Assembly: GCF_900115475.1 (NCBI RefSeq)
Contig: NZ_FOWP01000007.1
Coordinates: 186,001 to 250,000, forward strand
Origin: Ectopseudomonas composti
GTDB lineage: Bacteria; Pseudomonadota; Gammaproteobacteria; Pseudomonadales; Pseudomonadaceae
Direction: 5' to 3'
DNA length: 64,000 nucleotides
In this document: piece after piece, positions 8,610 to 17,248 of the stretch
How the letters are laid out: the number at the start of each line of letters is the position of its first letter
Position numbering within the stretch: the first letter of the stretch is position 1
Notes under the pieces: model-generated
Told to the model about the DNA's origin: nothing
Database searches by the model: none
The model's input: only the letters and a program-made list of their open reading frames with translations
Program-made: the position numbers and the translations under genes

Positions 8610-9422
8610 TTACACGCCCCCTGGCAACTCCAGATGCTCCGGCCCGATTTCGCCATTGCCAGCCAGCAGCAGGGCGAAGTGGATGACGTTCTCCAGCTCG
8701 CGGGTATTACCCGGCCAGCGGTGCGTCTCCAGCACCGCCTGCGCCGCAGGGCTGATCGACGGAATGCTCAGGTCCAGGCGCAGGGCATGAATACCGAGGA
8801 AGTATTCGGCCAGCGGCAGGATATCGCCGACCCGCTGACGCAGCGCCGGGAACAGCAACTGACCATCGCACAGGTAGGCGTACAAACGCTCGTCGAAGGT
8901 GCCGGCGGCCACCGCGCGGGACAGCTCGATGCTGCTTGCCGCCACCAGGCGCACATCCACCGGTAGCGCCTGGCTGGCGCCAACGCGATACACCTCGCGG
9001 GTTTCCAACGCGGTCAGCAGCTTGCTTTGCAACGGCCGCGAAAGGTCGGCGATCTCATCCAGGTAGAGCGTGCCGCCATTGGCCGAACCAAACCAGCCGG
9101 CGCGGCTGCTGGCAGCGCCGGCATGAGCGCCGCCGACATGGCCGAACAGCTCGGCCTCGCCCCACTGCGGGCTGATCGCTGCGCAGCTTACCGCCACGAA
9201 CAAACCGGCGCGTTCACTGTGACGATGGACATAGCGCGCCAGCAGCTCCTTGCCGGTACCGGTTTCACCGAGAATCAGCAGCGGCTGGCCGTTACCCGCC
9301 AGCGCCTCGGCGCGCTCGCGCAGTTGGCGCGAACGCGCGTCGACGAACACCAACGCCTTGGCGCGGATGCTCAATGGGCTCTTGTCCGAGTCGGCGAAGG
9401 TCAACGGCGGTGGAAAACTCAT
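8610..9422 (-). CDS. SfnR-like sigma-54 AAA+ protein without DNA-binding domain
   Basis: The 270 residues comprise only the AAA+ domain: Walker A GETGTGKE (about 52-59), Walker B GGTLYLDEI, and the arginine-finger/sensor region ending WPGNTRELENVIHFALLL. The sigma-54-contacting GAFTGA loop is replaced by GAHAGA. The protein stops at LELPGGV, where enhancer-binding proteins normally continue into a Fis-type HTH. The N terminus (KSPLSIRAKALVFVDARSRQLRE) recalls the SfnR group, regulators of sulfone and organosulfur use. The neighbouring hydrolase-oscA-sbp-cys cluster supports a sulfur role. It may modulate a full-length partner rather than activate sigma-54 alone. AGGAG about 8 bases upstream supports the start. 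Confidence 0.75.
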   Translation of the reverse strand: MSFPPPLTFADSDKSPLSIRAKALVFVDARSRQLRERAEALAGNGQPLLILGETGTGKELLARYVHRHSERAGLFVAVSCAAISPQWGEAELFGHVGGAHAGAASSRAGWFGSANGGTLYLDEIADLSRPLQSKLLTALETREVYRVGASQALPVDVRLVAASSIELSRAVAAGTFDERLYAYLCDGQLLFPALRQRVGDILPLAEYFLGIHALRLDLSIPSISPAAQAVLETHRWPGNTRELENVIHFALLLAGNGEIGPEHLELPGGV

Positions 9423-9536
9423 GCGATGTGGCTCCTACGCCACACCTCGAGGGCGCAGCCTGTACGCGAATAAGAAATTGCCTGGAGCAATAGCTCCGCA
9501 GCGGTTCGAAGAGTGGCCGCCATGGATGGCAGGCCA

Positions 9537-9575
9537 TAAAAAAGAGCGGGCGGCTGCCTGGCCCGACCCCGCTCC
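9537..9575 (-). terminator. Rho-independent terminator of the hydrolase gene
   Basis: On the minus strand GAGCGGG pairs with CCCGCTC and is followed by TTTTTTA, about 27 bases beyond the hydrolase stop. The loop is long (17 bases) but the T-tract is clear. Confidence 0.65.
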
Positions 9576-9601
9576 GAAAAAGGTGTCGCGCAATGACGGG
9601 C

Positions 9602-10183
9602 TCAGGCGCGCAGCCGCGACTGCTGTTCGATGCGGCTCTGCAAGCGATACAGGTAGCCGAAGCCCTGCTCCCAGTAACGGTGTCCGGACTTCACGTTGAT
9701 ATGCCCGGCGCCGGTCAGAATCGCCGCTTCGCTACCCCAGGCACGCGCCAGCTCCATGGCGCGCAGGGCGCTGGCCGCCGCATCGTTGTCGGAGCCCACC
9801 AGCAGGCTGGAAAAGGGCAGCAGATCACGCGGTATTGGCGCGAAATTCTGCAGCGGTGCAGGGCAGCCCGGCCGCTCGACATCGGCCGGCGCGACCAGCA
9901 GCGCACCGCGCACACGGCGCAGCAACTCCACCGGCGCCTGCGCAGCCCAATGCGCCACCGTCACACAGCCCAGGCTATGGGCGATGAGGATGAGCGGACG
10001 CGGATCGGCGGCAATCGCCTGGTTCAACGCCGCGACCCAGTCGCCACGTTGCGGGTTGAGCCAGTCCTGCTGCTCGACCCGTGCGCTATTGGGCAGGCTG
10101 CGCTGCCAATGGCTTTGCCAATGCTCTTCGGCTGAGCCCTGCCAGCCCGGCAGGATCAGATAACGGATTGCTTCGCTGCCCAT
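9602..10183 (-). CDS. RBBP9/YdeN family alpha/beta hydrolase
   Basis: The 193-residue protein has the compact serine-hydrolase layout of the RBBP9/YdeN family: an N-terminal strand and GWQGSAEEHWQSHW motif, nucleophile elbow IAHSLGCVT (serine in AHSLG) and C-terminal catalytic histidine GAGHINVKSG. No signal peptide, so cytoplasmic. It is divergent from oscA-sbp across a shared A/T-rich region, suggesting co-regulation with sulfate starvation. The substrate is unknown; an organosulfur ester or thioester is only a guess. ATG 10183 follows AGGAGGC. Confidence 0.8.
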   Translation of the reverse strand: MGSEAIRYLILPGWQGSAEEHWQSHWQRSLPNSARVEQQDWLNPQRGDWVAALNQAIAADPRPLILIAHSLGCVTVAHWAAQAPVELLRRVRGALLVAPADVERPGCPAPLQNFAPIPRDLLPFSSLLVGSDNDAAASALRAMELARAWGSEAAILTGAGHINVKSGHRYWEQGFGYLYRLQSRIEQQSRLRA

Positions 10184-10320
10184 AACGGCGCCTCCTTGAA
10201 TCGAATGGCGTCAGTCTAGGCAGCGCAATGTAATTACAAAAAGAATAAGAATTTATTTACTTATTCCATAAAAACATGAATAACGCGCAACCTTTCATAT
10301 TTCCAAAAAGAATATAAATG

Positions 10321-10343
10321 TTCTTAAACATTATTTTTAAGAA
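10321..10343. promoter_or_regulatory. A/T-rich dyad upstream of oscA-sbp
   Basis: TTCTTAAA, seven bases, TTTAAGAA is a perfect 8-bp inverted repeat inside an A/T-rich block (about 10220-10350) that stands out from the GC-rich surroundings. It lies between the divergent hydrolase and oscA genes and is a reasonable site for a sulfur-starvation regulator such as CysB. The protein is inferred only from gene context. Confidence 0.45.
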
Positions 10344-10429
10344 TATTCCAGCCTCTCTACTATCCGCTCCACGCCAGCGTCGGTAATCCATCCCGACGCC
10401 GTGGCGACCTCATCACAAGGAGCCTGGAA

Positions 10430-10612
10430 ATGACCGCGACGCTGAGAAACCTCGAAGGCCAGGATGAAGCCAGCATCCTGCGCGAGATCCAGACCGCCCT
10501 GCATGGCCTGAAATTCGGTTCGGTGGAAATCACCGTCCATAACGGCCAGGTCGTGCAGATCGAGCGCAAGGAAAAGATTCGCCTGCAACAACCGAACACC
10601 AAGAACAGCTAA
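10430..10612 (+). CDS. oscA: OscA, YezD/DUF2292 family small protein
   Basis: This 60-residue soluble protein has the family pattern ILREIQTALHGLKFGSVEIT, then VHNGQVVQIERKEKIRL. OscA was described in Pseudomonas as a small protein needed for organosulfur use when sulfate uptake is limited, for example under chromate stress; it sits upstream of sbp there as here. Its molecular action is not established. AAGGAG precedes the ATG. It is probably co-transcribed with sbp, 109 bases downstream. Confidence 0.85.
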   Translation: MTATLRNLEGQDEASILREIQTALHGLKFGSVEITVHNGQVVQIERKEKIRLQQPNTKNS

Positions 10613-10721
10613 CAGAACAACGACCTCATGATGCAGCCCGACTGGACCACCAGAGGGCTCGAAACCGTTCGCCCACCTGACCTACGCCAACACAAGAATT
10701 TCACCAGTTAGGAGCTGCACC

Positions 10722-11723
10722 ATGTCCATTCGTCGTTTCGCCCTGGCCGCGCTGGCCAGCACCCTGATCGCCGGCCCGGCCATCGCCCAGCCGCTGCTCA
10801 ACGTGTCCTACGACCCAACCCGCGAGCTGTACGTCGAGTACAACGCCGCCTTCAACAAATTCTGGCAAGCCAAGGGCAACCCGGCCGTCGCCATCCAGCA
10901 GTCTCACGGTGGTTCGGGCAAGCAGGCTCGTGCGGTGATCGATGGCCTGCGCGCTGACGTGGTGACCCTGGCCCTGTCCGGCGATATCGACGCGATCAAC
11001 CTCAACCAGCAACTGATCGACCCTAACTGGCAGGCACGCCTGCCGGACAACAGCACGCCCTACACCTCGACCATCGTGTTCCTGGTGCGCAAGGGCAACC
11101 CGAAAGGCATCAAGGACTGGGACGACCTGGTGAAGGAGGGTGTGGAAGTCATCACCCCAAACCCGAAAACCTCCGGCGGCGCACGCTGGAACTTCCTCGC
11201 CGCCTGGGCCTTTGCCCGCGAGAAGTTCGGCAGCGAAGACAAGGCCCTGGAGTTCGTCACCGAGCTGTACCGCCATGCGCCGGTGCTGGATACCGGCGCC
11301 CGTGGCTCGACCATCAGCTTCGTCCAGCGTGGCCTGGGTGACGTGCTGCTGGCCTGGGAGAACGAGGCCTACCTGTCGCTGGCCGAAGAAGGCGGCGACC
11401 AGCTGGAGATCGTCACCCCGTCGCTGTCGATCCTCGCCGAACCGCCAGTGGCGGTGGTCGATGCCAACGTCGACCGCAAGGGTACCCGCGCGGTGGCCGA
11501 GGCCTACCTCGAACACCTGTACAGCGAAGAAGGCCAGCGCATCGCCGCGAAGAACTTCTATCGCCCGCGCAACGCCGCCGTTGCAGCCGAGTTCAAGGAT
11601 CAGTTCCAGGACCTGAAACTGGTCACCATCGACAAGGACTTCGGCGGCTGGAAAGAAGCCCAGCCGAAGTACTTCGGTGACGGCGCGGTGTTCGATCAGA
11701 TCTTCACCAAGATCAACCAGTAA
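10722..11723 (+). CDS. sbp: sulfate ABC transporter periplasmic binding protein
   Basis: The 333-residue protein has a signal peptide (about residues 1-22, [17 protein letters not shown]) and the Sbp/CysP blocks [30 protein letters not shown] and [16 protein letters not shown], which ligate sulfate by main-chain amides. It feeds CysTWA. TAGGAG precedes the start. A terminator-like hairpin and an 80-bp palindromic repeat separate it from cysT, so it is likely the most abundant product of the operon. CysB control is expected for the family. Confidence 0.95.
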   Translation: MSIRRFALAALASTLIAGPAIAQPLLNVSYDPTRELYVEYNAAFNKFWQAKGNPAVAIQQSHGGSGKQARAVIDGLRADVVTLALSGDIDAINLNQQLIDPNWQARLPDNSTPYTSTIVFLVRKGNPKGIKDWDDLVKEGVEVITPNPKTSGGARWNFLAAWAFAREKFGSEDKALEFVTELYRHAPVLDTGARGSTISFVQRGLGDVLLAWENEAYLSLAEEGGDQLEIVTPSLSILAEPPVAVVDANVDRKGTRAVAEAYLEHLYSEEGQRIAAKNFYRPRNAAVAAEFKDQFQDLKLVTIDKDFGGWKEAQPKYFGDGAVFDQIFTKINQ

Positions 11724-11743
11724 TCCCGGTTTGATCGCAGAGA

Positions 11744-11775
11744 CCCTCCTCCCTAGCGGGTGGAGGGCCTTGTTT
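11744..11775 (+). terminator. hairpin terminator after sbp
   Basis: CCCTCC and CCC pair with GGG and GGAGGG around a TAGC loop with one T/T mismatch (11744-11767), followed by CCTTGTTT. It begins 20 bases past the sbp stop and is probably a partial terminator within the operon. Confidence 0.65.
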
Positions 11776-11855
11776 AGAGCCTATTAAAAGGCTTGCGAGT
11801 TAGAGCCAGCTCCAACGCAGCATGGCTGGCGCGCAGCAGACTTTTAACAGGCTCT
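11776..11855. repeat. 80-bp imperfect palindromic repeat element
   Basis: The terminal arms AGAGCCTATTAAAAGGC and GACTTTTAACAGGCTCT are inverted copies with 15 of 17 matches. The interior contains a second complementary pair around GCCAGC and GCTGGC. The element lies entirely between sbp and cysT and is MITE- or REP-like; only one copy is in this window. Confidence 0.55.
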
Positions 11856-11884
11856 TGTCGCGGACCTGAGCCAAAGGACACCTT

Positions 11885-12697
11885 ATGTCTCGTCGAACTT
11901 CCTCGGTCATACCCGGCTTCGGGCTGACCCTGGGCTACACCCTCACTTACCTGGCGTTGATCGTGCTGATTCCGCTGGGTGCGATGTTCCTCTTCTCCTT
12001 CCAGCTGACCAGCGAGCAATGGTGGGCACTGCTCACCAACCGCCAGCTGCAGTTCTCGCTGAAGCTCTCCTTCGGCACCGCCCTGGCCGCGGCCGTACTC
12101 AATGGCATCCTCGGCACCATCATCGCCTGGGTACTGGTGCGCTACACCTTTCCTGGCCGACGCATCATCGACGCCATGGTCGACATGCCCTTCGCTCTGC
12201 CGACCGCCGTGGCCGGTATCGCGCTGACCGCGCTGTACGCACCCAATGGCCTGATCGGCTCGCTATTCCCGTTCAAAATCGCCTACACCCCACTGGGCAT
12301 CACCCTGGCGCTGGTATTCGTCACCCTGCCGTTCGTGGTGCGCACGCTGCAGCCGGTGCTGGCCGACATCCCCAAGGAAGTCGAGGAAGCCGCCGCCTGC
12401 CTCGGTGCCAAGCCGCTGCAGGTGTTCCGCCACGTGCTACTGCCGAGCCTGCTGCCAGCCTGGTTGACCGGCTTCGCCCTGGCCTTCGCCCGCGGTGTCG
12501 GCGAGTACGGCTCGGTGGTGTTCATCGCCGGCAACATCCCGCTGAAGACCGAGATCCTACCGCTGCTGATCGTCTCCAAGCTGGATCAGTACGACTACCC
12601 CGGCGCCACCGCCATCGGCGTGATCATGCTGGTGGTGTCGTTCATCCTGCTGCTGCTGATCAACATCCTGCAGCGCCGCATCCAGCCGCAACTCTGA
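11885..12697 (+). CDS. cysT: sulfate ABC transporter permease CysT
   Basis: This 270-residue integral membrane protein has six hydrophobic segments. The cytoplasmic loop [20 protein letters not shown] is the CysA-contacting EAA motif. [20 protein letters not shown] is the sulfate/molybdate permease hallmark. It forms the channel with CysW. It is the first gene after the palindromic repeat; a promoter within or after that repeat would be needed if the upstream hairpin terminates fully. Confidence 0.95.
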   Translation: MSRRTSSVIPGFGLTLGYTLTYLALIVLIPLGAMFLFSFQLTSEQWWALLTNRQLQFSLKLSFGTALAAAVLNGILGTIIAWVLVRYTFPGRRIIDAMVDMPFALPTAVAGIALTALYAPNGLIGSLFPFKIAYTPLGITLALVFVTLPFVVRTLQPVLADIPKEVEEAAACLGAKPLQVFRHVLLPSLLPAWLTGFALAFARGVGEYGSVVFIAGNIPLKTEILPLLIVSKLDQYDYPGATAIGVIMLVVSFILLLLINILQRRIQPQL

Positions 12698-12707
12698 GGA
12701 GTCCGTC

Positions 12708-13574
12708 ATGAGCCTTGCAACCCTTGGCCAGAACGCGGCTGCGCGTCCGGCCAGCCGCTCCCCCGGCGCCATCGCCCTGATCGTCATCGCCTGGGCGGTG
12801 TTCGCGGTGATCCTGCTGCTACCGCTGTACATGGTGCTCAGCCAGGGCCTCAGCCGTGGCCTGGAGTTCTTCTGGGACGCCATCCGCGAGCCGGATGCCA
12901 TCTCCGCACTGAAACTGACGCTGCTGGCCACCGCCATCTCGGTGCCGCTGAACCTGGTGTTCGGCGTCGCCGCGGCCTGGGCAGTGACCAAGTTCGAATT
13001 TCGCGGCAAGAGCATCCTGATCACCCTGATCGACATGCCGTTCTCGGTGTCACCGGTGGTCGCCGGCCTGATCTACGTGCTGCTGTTCGGCTCGCAGAGT
13101 TTTCTCGCGCCGTATCTCGACTCGCAGAACCTGCAGATCGTCTACGCCGTACCGGGCATCGTCCTGGCCACCATCTTCGTCACCTTCCCCTTCGTCGCCC
13201 GCGAGCTGATCCCGCTGATGGAGGAACAGGGCACCACCGAGGAAGAGGCCGCGCGCCTGCTCGGTGCCAACGGTTGGCAGATGTTCTGGCATGTCACGCT
13301 GCCTAACGTAAAATGGGCGCTGATTTACGGCGTGGTGCTGTGCACCGCCCGTGCGATGGGCGAATTCGGCGCAGTTTCGGTGGTTTCCGGGCATATCCGC
13401 GGGTACACCAACACCCTGCCGCTGCACATCGAGATTCTCTACAACGAGTACAACATCGTCGCTGCCTTCAGCGTGGCGATCCTGCTGCTCGTCATGGCCC
13501 TGGTGGTGCTGCTGCTTCGCCAATGGAGCGAAGCGCGCCTGAGCCGCCAGCTACAAGCCAACCGAGAAGACTGA
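12708..13574 (+). CDS. cysW: sulfate ABC transporter permease CysW
   Basis: The 288-residue membrane protein carries the EAA loop [19 protein letters not shown] and the family segment [20 protein letters not shown]. Six transmembrane helices are evident after a polar N terminus of about 20 residues. It pairs with CysT in the inner membrane. GAGGAG lies shortly before the ATG, 10 bases after the cysT stop. Confidence 0.95.
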   Translation: MSLATLGQNAAARPASRSPGAIALIVIAWAVFAVILLLPLYMVLSQGLSRGLEFFWDAIREPDAISALKLTLLATAISVPLNLVFGVAAAWAVTKFEFRGKSILITLIDMPFSVSPVVAGLIYVLLFGSQSFLAPYLDSQNLQIVYAVPGIVLATIFVTFPFVARELIPLMEEQGTTEEEAARLLGANGWQMFWHVTLPNVKWALIYGVVLCTARAMGEFGAVSVVSGHIRGYTNTLPLHIEILYNEYNIVAAFSVAILLLVMALVVLLLRQWSEARLSRQLQANRED

Positions 13575-13629
13575 CAGCCGCAGCGCCGCGAAAACGGCCC
13601 GGCCCACGGAACAATCAAGGGCATTAGTC

Positions 13630-14622
13630 ATGAGCATCGAAGTCAAAGGCGTCAACAAGCAGTTCGGCCAGTTCAAGGCGCTGAACGAGATCAACCTGAG
13701 CATCCAGAGCGGCGAGCTGGTCGCCCTGCTCGGCCCGTCCGGCTGCGGCAAGACCACCCTGCTGCGCATCATCGCCGGCCTGGAAACCCCGGACAGCGGC
13801 ACCATCGGCTTCCACGGCGAGGACGTGTCCGAGCACGACGTGCGTGATCGCAACGTCGGCTTCGTGTTCCAGCACTACGCGCTATTCCGCCACATGACCG
13901 TGTTCGACAACGTCGCCTTCGGCCTGCGCATGAAGCCCAAGCGCGAGCGCCCGAGCGAAGAGGTGATCAAGCAGAAGGTGCACGAGCTGCTCAACCTGGT
14001 GCAGCTCGACTGGCTCGGCGACCGCTACCCGGAGCAGCTCTCCGGTGGCCAGCGCCAGCGTATCGCTCTGGCCCGCGCCCTGGCGGTGGAACCGAAAGTG
14101 CTGCTGCTCGACGAACCCTTCGGCGCGCTGGATGCCAAGGTGCGCAAGGAACTGCGCCGCTGGCTGGCGCGCCTGCACGAGGAAGTGCACCTGACCAGCG
14201 TGTTCGTCACCCACGACCAGGAAGAAGCCATGGAAGTGGCCGACCGCATCGTGGTGATGAACAAGGGCGTGATCGAGCAGATCGGCACCCCGGCCGAAGT
14301 CTACGAGCATCCGGCCAGCGACTTCGTCTACCACTTCCTAGGTGACGCCAACCGCCTCTACGTCGGCAACGACCACCACGTGCTGTTCCGCCCGCACGAG
14401 GTCGACCTGTCCAGCGAGCCGACCCCGGAGCACAAGGCCGGCGAAGTGCGCGACATCCGCCTGCTTGGCGCGATCACCCGCATCACCCTCAAGGTCGACG
14501 GTCAGGACGAGCTGATCGAGGCCGAAGTGGCCAAGGATCACGTCAGCCTGAACAACCTCGCCCGTGGCACCACGCTGTACTTCAAGCCCAAGGGCGGCAA
14601 GCCGGTCAGCACCCAGGCGTAA
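13630..14622 (+). CDS. cysA: sulfate/thiosulfate ABC transporter ATP-binding protein CysA
   Basis: The 330-residue ATPase shows Walker [10 protein letters not shown], signature [15 protein letters not shown], Walker [14 protein letters not shown] and switch [18 protein letters not shown]-type C-terminal domain (about residues 240-325, starting near [11 protein letters not shown]) follows. It drives sulfate import by CysTW with Sbp. It is the last gene of the operon; a run of palindromic repeats follows immediately and may end or stabilise the message. Confidence 0.95.
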   Translation: MSIEVKGVNKQFGQFKALNEINLSIQSGELVALLGPSGCGKTTLLRIIAGLETPDSGTIGFHGEDVSEHDVRDRNVGFVFQHYALFRHMTVFDNVAFGLRMKPKRERPSEEVIKQKVHELLNLVQLDWLGDRYPEQLSGGQRQRIALARALAVEPKVLLLDEPFGALDAKVRKELRRWLARLHEEVHLTSVFVTHDQEEAMEVADRIVVMNKGVIEQIGTPAEVYEHPASDFVYHFLGDANRLYVGNDHHVLFRPHEVDLSSEPTPEHKAGEVRDIRLLGAITRITLKVDGQDELIEAEVAKDHVSLNNLARGTTLYFKPKGGKPVSTQA

Positions 14623-14636
14623 CACTTCCTAGGGCT

Positions 14637-14804
14637 GGCCGAGCGGTAGTACGTAGGACAAGCGTAGGGTGGGCTTCAGCCCACCGACTAGAGCTCAGCC
14701 TTTATTTAGTGGGCTAAAGCCCACCCTACGAAACTGGCCGGGCGGTAGTACGCAGGGTGGGCGTAGAGTGGGCTAAAGCGGATCGCCGCCCGGCCCACCC
14801 TACG
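14637..14804. repeat. cluster of three GTGGGCT-AAGCCCACCCTACG palindromes
   Basis: Hairpins at 14663-14686, 14709-14730 and 14751-14804 share the arm GTGGGCTNAAGCCCAC. Two copies are each preceded by a GGCCGNGCGGTAGTACGYAGG unit (about 14637 and 14737), giving a roughly 100-bp tandem arrangement. A related copy occurs at 38282. This is a REP cluster between the convergent cysA and ArsR-family genes. Confidence 0.65.
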
Positions 14805-14807
14805 AAG

Positions 14808-15500
14808 CTACAAAGCCGCTATTGCCATGATCGCCCTGCGCCCCTGCGGCGATACCTGCAGCGCACGCGAATCCTTGCTGCGCCGCAGCCAGCCCTCGCC
14901 TTCGCAAAGATTCAGCAACGCCGCGCCCAGCGCACCGCCCAGATGTGGCTTGCGCTCGCTCCAGTCCGGGCAGGCGCACAAACGCTGGCGACGTTGACGG
15001 CCCACCTGCTGCAGATCGATACCCAACGCCTGCAGACCCTGCTCACCGCTAGCCGTCAAACTCAGTGCACCGCCCTCCTCGCTCAGCCAGTGGGCTGCGC
15101 GCATGCGTGCGAACACACCGACCGCCAGTTCACCGGCCAGATGGTCGTAACAGGTACGCGCCTCGCGCATGGGCTGCGGCGTGCCGCGCGAGCTTGGTAT
15201 AGCGCGAGTTTGCCGAGGCTGTGCAGCCAGTGCAGCACTTGCCAGCGCCTCGACCAGTTGCCCAACCTCCGGCCCGGCCAGGCGGTAGTAGCGATTGCGT
15301 CCATGGCGCTGCTGCGCCAGCAGACCGCCCTCCACCAGCTTGGCCAGGTGCGCACTGGTCGACGACGGCGACAGCCCCGCCAGCAAGGCCAGCTCACCGG
15401 CCGGCCGCGCACTGCCATCCATCAGTGCCCAGACCATGGCAGCACGCCCGGCATCGGCGAGCAGGGCGGCGATCGAACTGAAACCCGGTGCGTATTCCAT
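14808..15500 (-). CDS. ArsR-family winged-helix regulator
   Basis: The 230-residue protein has an N-terminal winged-helix domain: the recognition helix region LAGLSPSSTSAHLAKLVEGG (about residues 42-61) is followed by the wing LLAQQRHGRNRYYRLAG. A longer C-terminal domain of about 120 residues contains a cysteine pair region (RRQRLCACPDW). It is divergent from the monooxygenase-domain and TauE genes, with 84 bases between, and probably represses them. The signal is unknown; the classical ArsR CxC metal motif is not in the HTH helix, so a small-molecule or redox signal is possible. Confidence 0.8.
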   Translation of the reverse strand: MEYAPGFSSIAALLADAGRAAMVWALMDGSARPAGELALLAGLSPSSTSAHLAKLVEGGLLAQQRHGRNRYYRLAGPEVGQLVEALASAALAAQPRQTRAIPSSRGTPQPMREARTCYDHLAGELAVGVFARMRAAHWLSEEGGALSLTASGEQGLQALGIDLQQVGRQRRQRLCACPDWSERKPHLGGALGAALLNLCEGEGWLRRSKDSRALQVSPQGRRAIMAIAAL

Positions 15501-15584
15501 CGTTCACCTCATGACGAAACATGGCGTGCAGTAAATGTGGATACTGGCAGGCAACGCCAGCCAGAGCCAGCCAGGGAGAACCCG

Positions 15585-15944
15585 ATGCTCGCCGTGATCT
15601 TCGAAGTTCAGACCAAACCAGACCAGCAGCAGGATTATCTCGACCTCGCAGGCGAGCTGCGCCCGCTGCTCGCCGAGCAGCCGGGTTTCATCTCCATCGA
15701 ACGCTTCCAGAGCCTCACCCAGCCGGGCAAGATCCTGTCGCTGTCGTTCTGGCAGGACGAAGCCTCGGTCCAGGCCTGGCGCCAGCGCGATGAACACCGA
15801 CGCGCACAGACGGCGGGACGCGAGGAGGTCTTCAGTCACTATCGCCTGCGCGTGGCCCAGGTGCTGCGCGACTACGGCATGCACGAGCGCGACGAAGCAC
15901 CGAGCGACAGCCGCGCGGTCCACGAACAGGGAGCGGCGCAATGA
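15585..15944 (+). CDS. antibiotic biosynthesis monooxygenase (ABM) domain protein
   Basis: The 119-residue protein has the dimeric alpha-beta-barrel ABM fold signature: AVIFEVQTKPDQQQDYLDLA, GFISIERFQSL and ILSLSFWQDEASVQAWR. Such small proteins are cofactor-free oxygenases or haem/quinone-handling proteins, and many have unknown substrates. GGGAGAA before ATG 15585 fixes the start. It overlaps the downstream TauE gene by 4 bases (ATGA), so the two are translationally coupled and probably regulated by the divergent ArsR-family protein. Confidence 0.85.
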   Translation: MLAVIFEVQTKPDQQQDYLDLAGELRPLLAEQPGFISIERFQSLTQPGKILSLSFWQDEASVQAWRQRDEHRRAQTAGREEVFSHYRLRVAQVLRDYGMHERDEAPSDSRAVHEQGAAQ

Positions 15945-16681
15945 CCGAGCACCTGCCGCTGATCCTCGCCACCTTCCTGCTCGCCGGCATGGTCAAGGGC
16001 GTGGTCGGCCTCGGCCTACCCACCATCGCCGTCGGTCTGCTGGGCCTGGTGATGGCGCCACTGCAGGCCGCTGCGCTGCTGATCATCCCCTCAATGGTGA
16101 CCAACATCTGGCAGCTGTGCGACGGCCGCAGCCCGCTGCCGATGCTGCGCCGACTATGGCCCATGCTGTTGGGCATCCTGTTCGGCACGCTGCTGGTCGC
16201 CGCGCTGCTGCAGAGCCTCGACCTGCCCGGTGCTACGCGCTGGCTGGGCATCGCTCTGGTGGTCTATGCGCTGCTCGGTCTGGCCAAGGTGCACTTTCGC
16301 GTGGAGCGTGCCAAGGAAGGTTGGCTGAGCCCGGTGATCGGTGCCATCACCGGCGCGATTACCGCAGTTACCGGCGTGTTCGTGATTCCCGCCGTGCCTT
16401 ACCTGCAGGCCATCGGTCTGGAGAAGGACGATCTGGTGCAGGCTCTGGGATTGTCCTTCAGCGTCTCCACCCTGGCCCTGGCGGCAGCGCTCGGTCACAG
16501 CGGTGAACTGCTGCAACCGACAGTGCTGGGCGTATCGGCCCTGGCCTTGCTGCCGGCGCTGCTGGGCATGGCCGCCGGCCAATGGCTGCGCAAGCGCATC
16601 AGCGCGGAGCGTTTCAAGCGCTGGTTCTTCGTCGGCCTGCTGCTGCTCGGCAGCGACCTCGCGCTGCGCGGCCTGTTCTGA
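15941..16681 (+). CDS. TauE/SafE (TSUP) family membrane transporter
   Basis: The 246-residue polytopic membrane protein has about eight helices and the TSUP motif GMVKGVVGLGLPTIAVGLL near the N terminus, with a mirrored second half around GAITGAITAVTGVFVIPAVP. Members export or import sulfite, sulfoacetate or related organic acids. Its coupling to an ABM-domain protein and an ArsR-type repressor suggests export of a toxic compound or product, but the substrate is open. Confidence 0.85.
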   Translation: MTEHLPLILATFLLAGMVKGVVGLGLPTIAVGLLGLVMAPLQAAALLIIPSMVTNIWQLCDGRSPLPMLRRLWPMLLGILFGTLLVAALLQSLDLPGATRWLGIALVVYALLGLAKVHFRVERAKEGWLSPVIGAITGAITAVTGVFVIPAVPYLQAIGLEKDDLVQALGLSFSVSTLALAAALGHSGELLQPTVLGVSALALLPALLGMAAGQWLRKRISAERFKRWFFVGLLLLGSDLALRGLF

Positions 16682-16724
16682 ACGCAGGCGGGCAGTGGCA
16701 CAGCACCACCCGCCGGGATTGGCC

Positions 16725-17126
16725 TCATGCCACGACCGCGCGGGACTGGCGCAGGCCAAACCACTGCAGTTCGGCGAGCAGCGCCACGATCAGCGCCTGG
16801 CCGATGATGAACGCATAGCCGAAGATATTCGGCGCGACCCATCCGAGCACCAGCAGCATCACACTTTTGATCACCCAGAGGCTGTTCAGGGTGATCACCG
16901 CCCATACCGCCAGGCGGTGCAGCTCGGGTTGGCGCGACAACCAGAACAGCAGGCCACCCAACGGCAGCAGCATCAGCGCACTGGCCACCAGCAACAGGCG
17001 TGGCACTTCGAGAAAATCGACCAGCCAATGGCTGGCCAGCACCAGCAGCAGGCCGGTGGAGACACCCAGCAGACCGTCGGCCAACAGGGCGTTACGCAGC
17101 AGCGGGGAAGGTTGTACGTGGCTCAT
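16725..17126 (-). CDS. small four-helix membrane protein of unknown function
   Basis: The 133-residue protein has four hydrophobic segments (about residues 13-35, 42-61, 70-92 and 97-120) and little else. I do not recognise the family. GGAGAAG about 6 bases before ATG 17126 supports this start over a longer frame to 17222. It is divergent from the XRE regulator at 17249, and the two share a short intergenic region with a 17-bp palindrome, so the regulator probably controls it. Confidence 0.7.
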   Translation of the reverse strand: MSHVQPSPLLRNALLADGLLGVSTGLLLVLASHWLVDFLEVPRLLLVASALMLLPLGGLLFWLSRQPELHRLAVWAVITLNSLWVIKSVMLLVLGWVAPNIFGYAFIIGQALIVALLAELQWFGLRQSRAVVA

Positions 17127-17196
17127 GATGCTTCTCCAGGGTTCGCACCGGAATCGATGCACGCCCCTAGAATCGATCCGCCGTGAAAGCGCGTCG

Positions 17197-17213
17197 ATTA
17201 CCTGCCAGGTAAT
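17197..17213. promoter_or_regulatory. 17-bp palindrome between XRE regulator and membrane gene
   Basis: ATTACCTG-C-CAGGTAAT is a perfect 8-bp inverted repeat around a single base, 35 bases before the XRE start codon and 70 bases before the divergent gene. Size and position suit an operator for a dimeric XRE-type repressor. Confidence 0.55.
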
Positions 17214-17248
17214 GGCCGACATGACCTGGCTGAACTATCGTGCAAGCC

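Noticed and set aside
14637..14804. CRISPR array
   Set aside because: The repeats are palindromic hairpins with irregular spacing and no unique spacers, and no cas genes are near.
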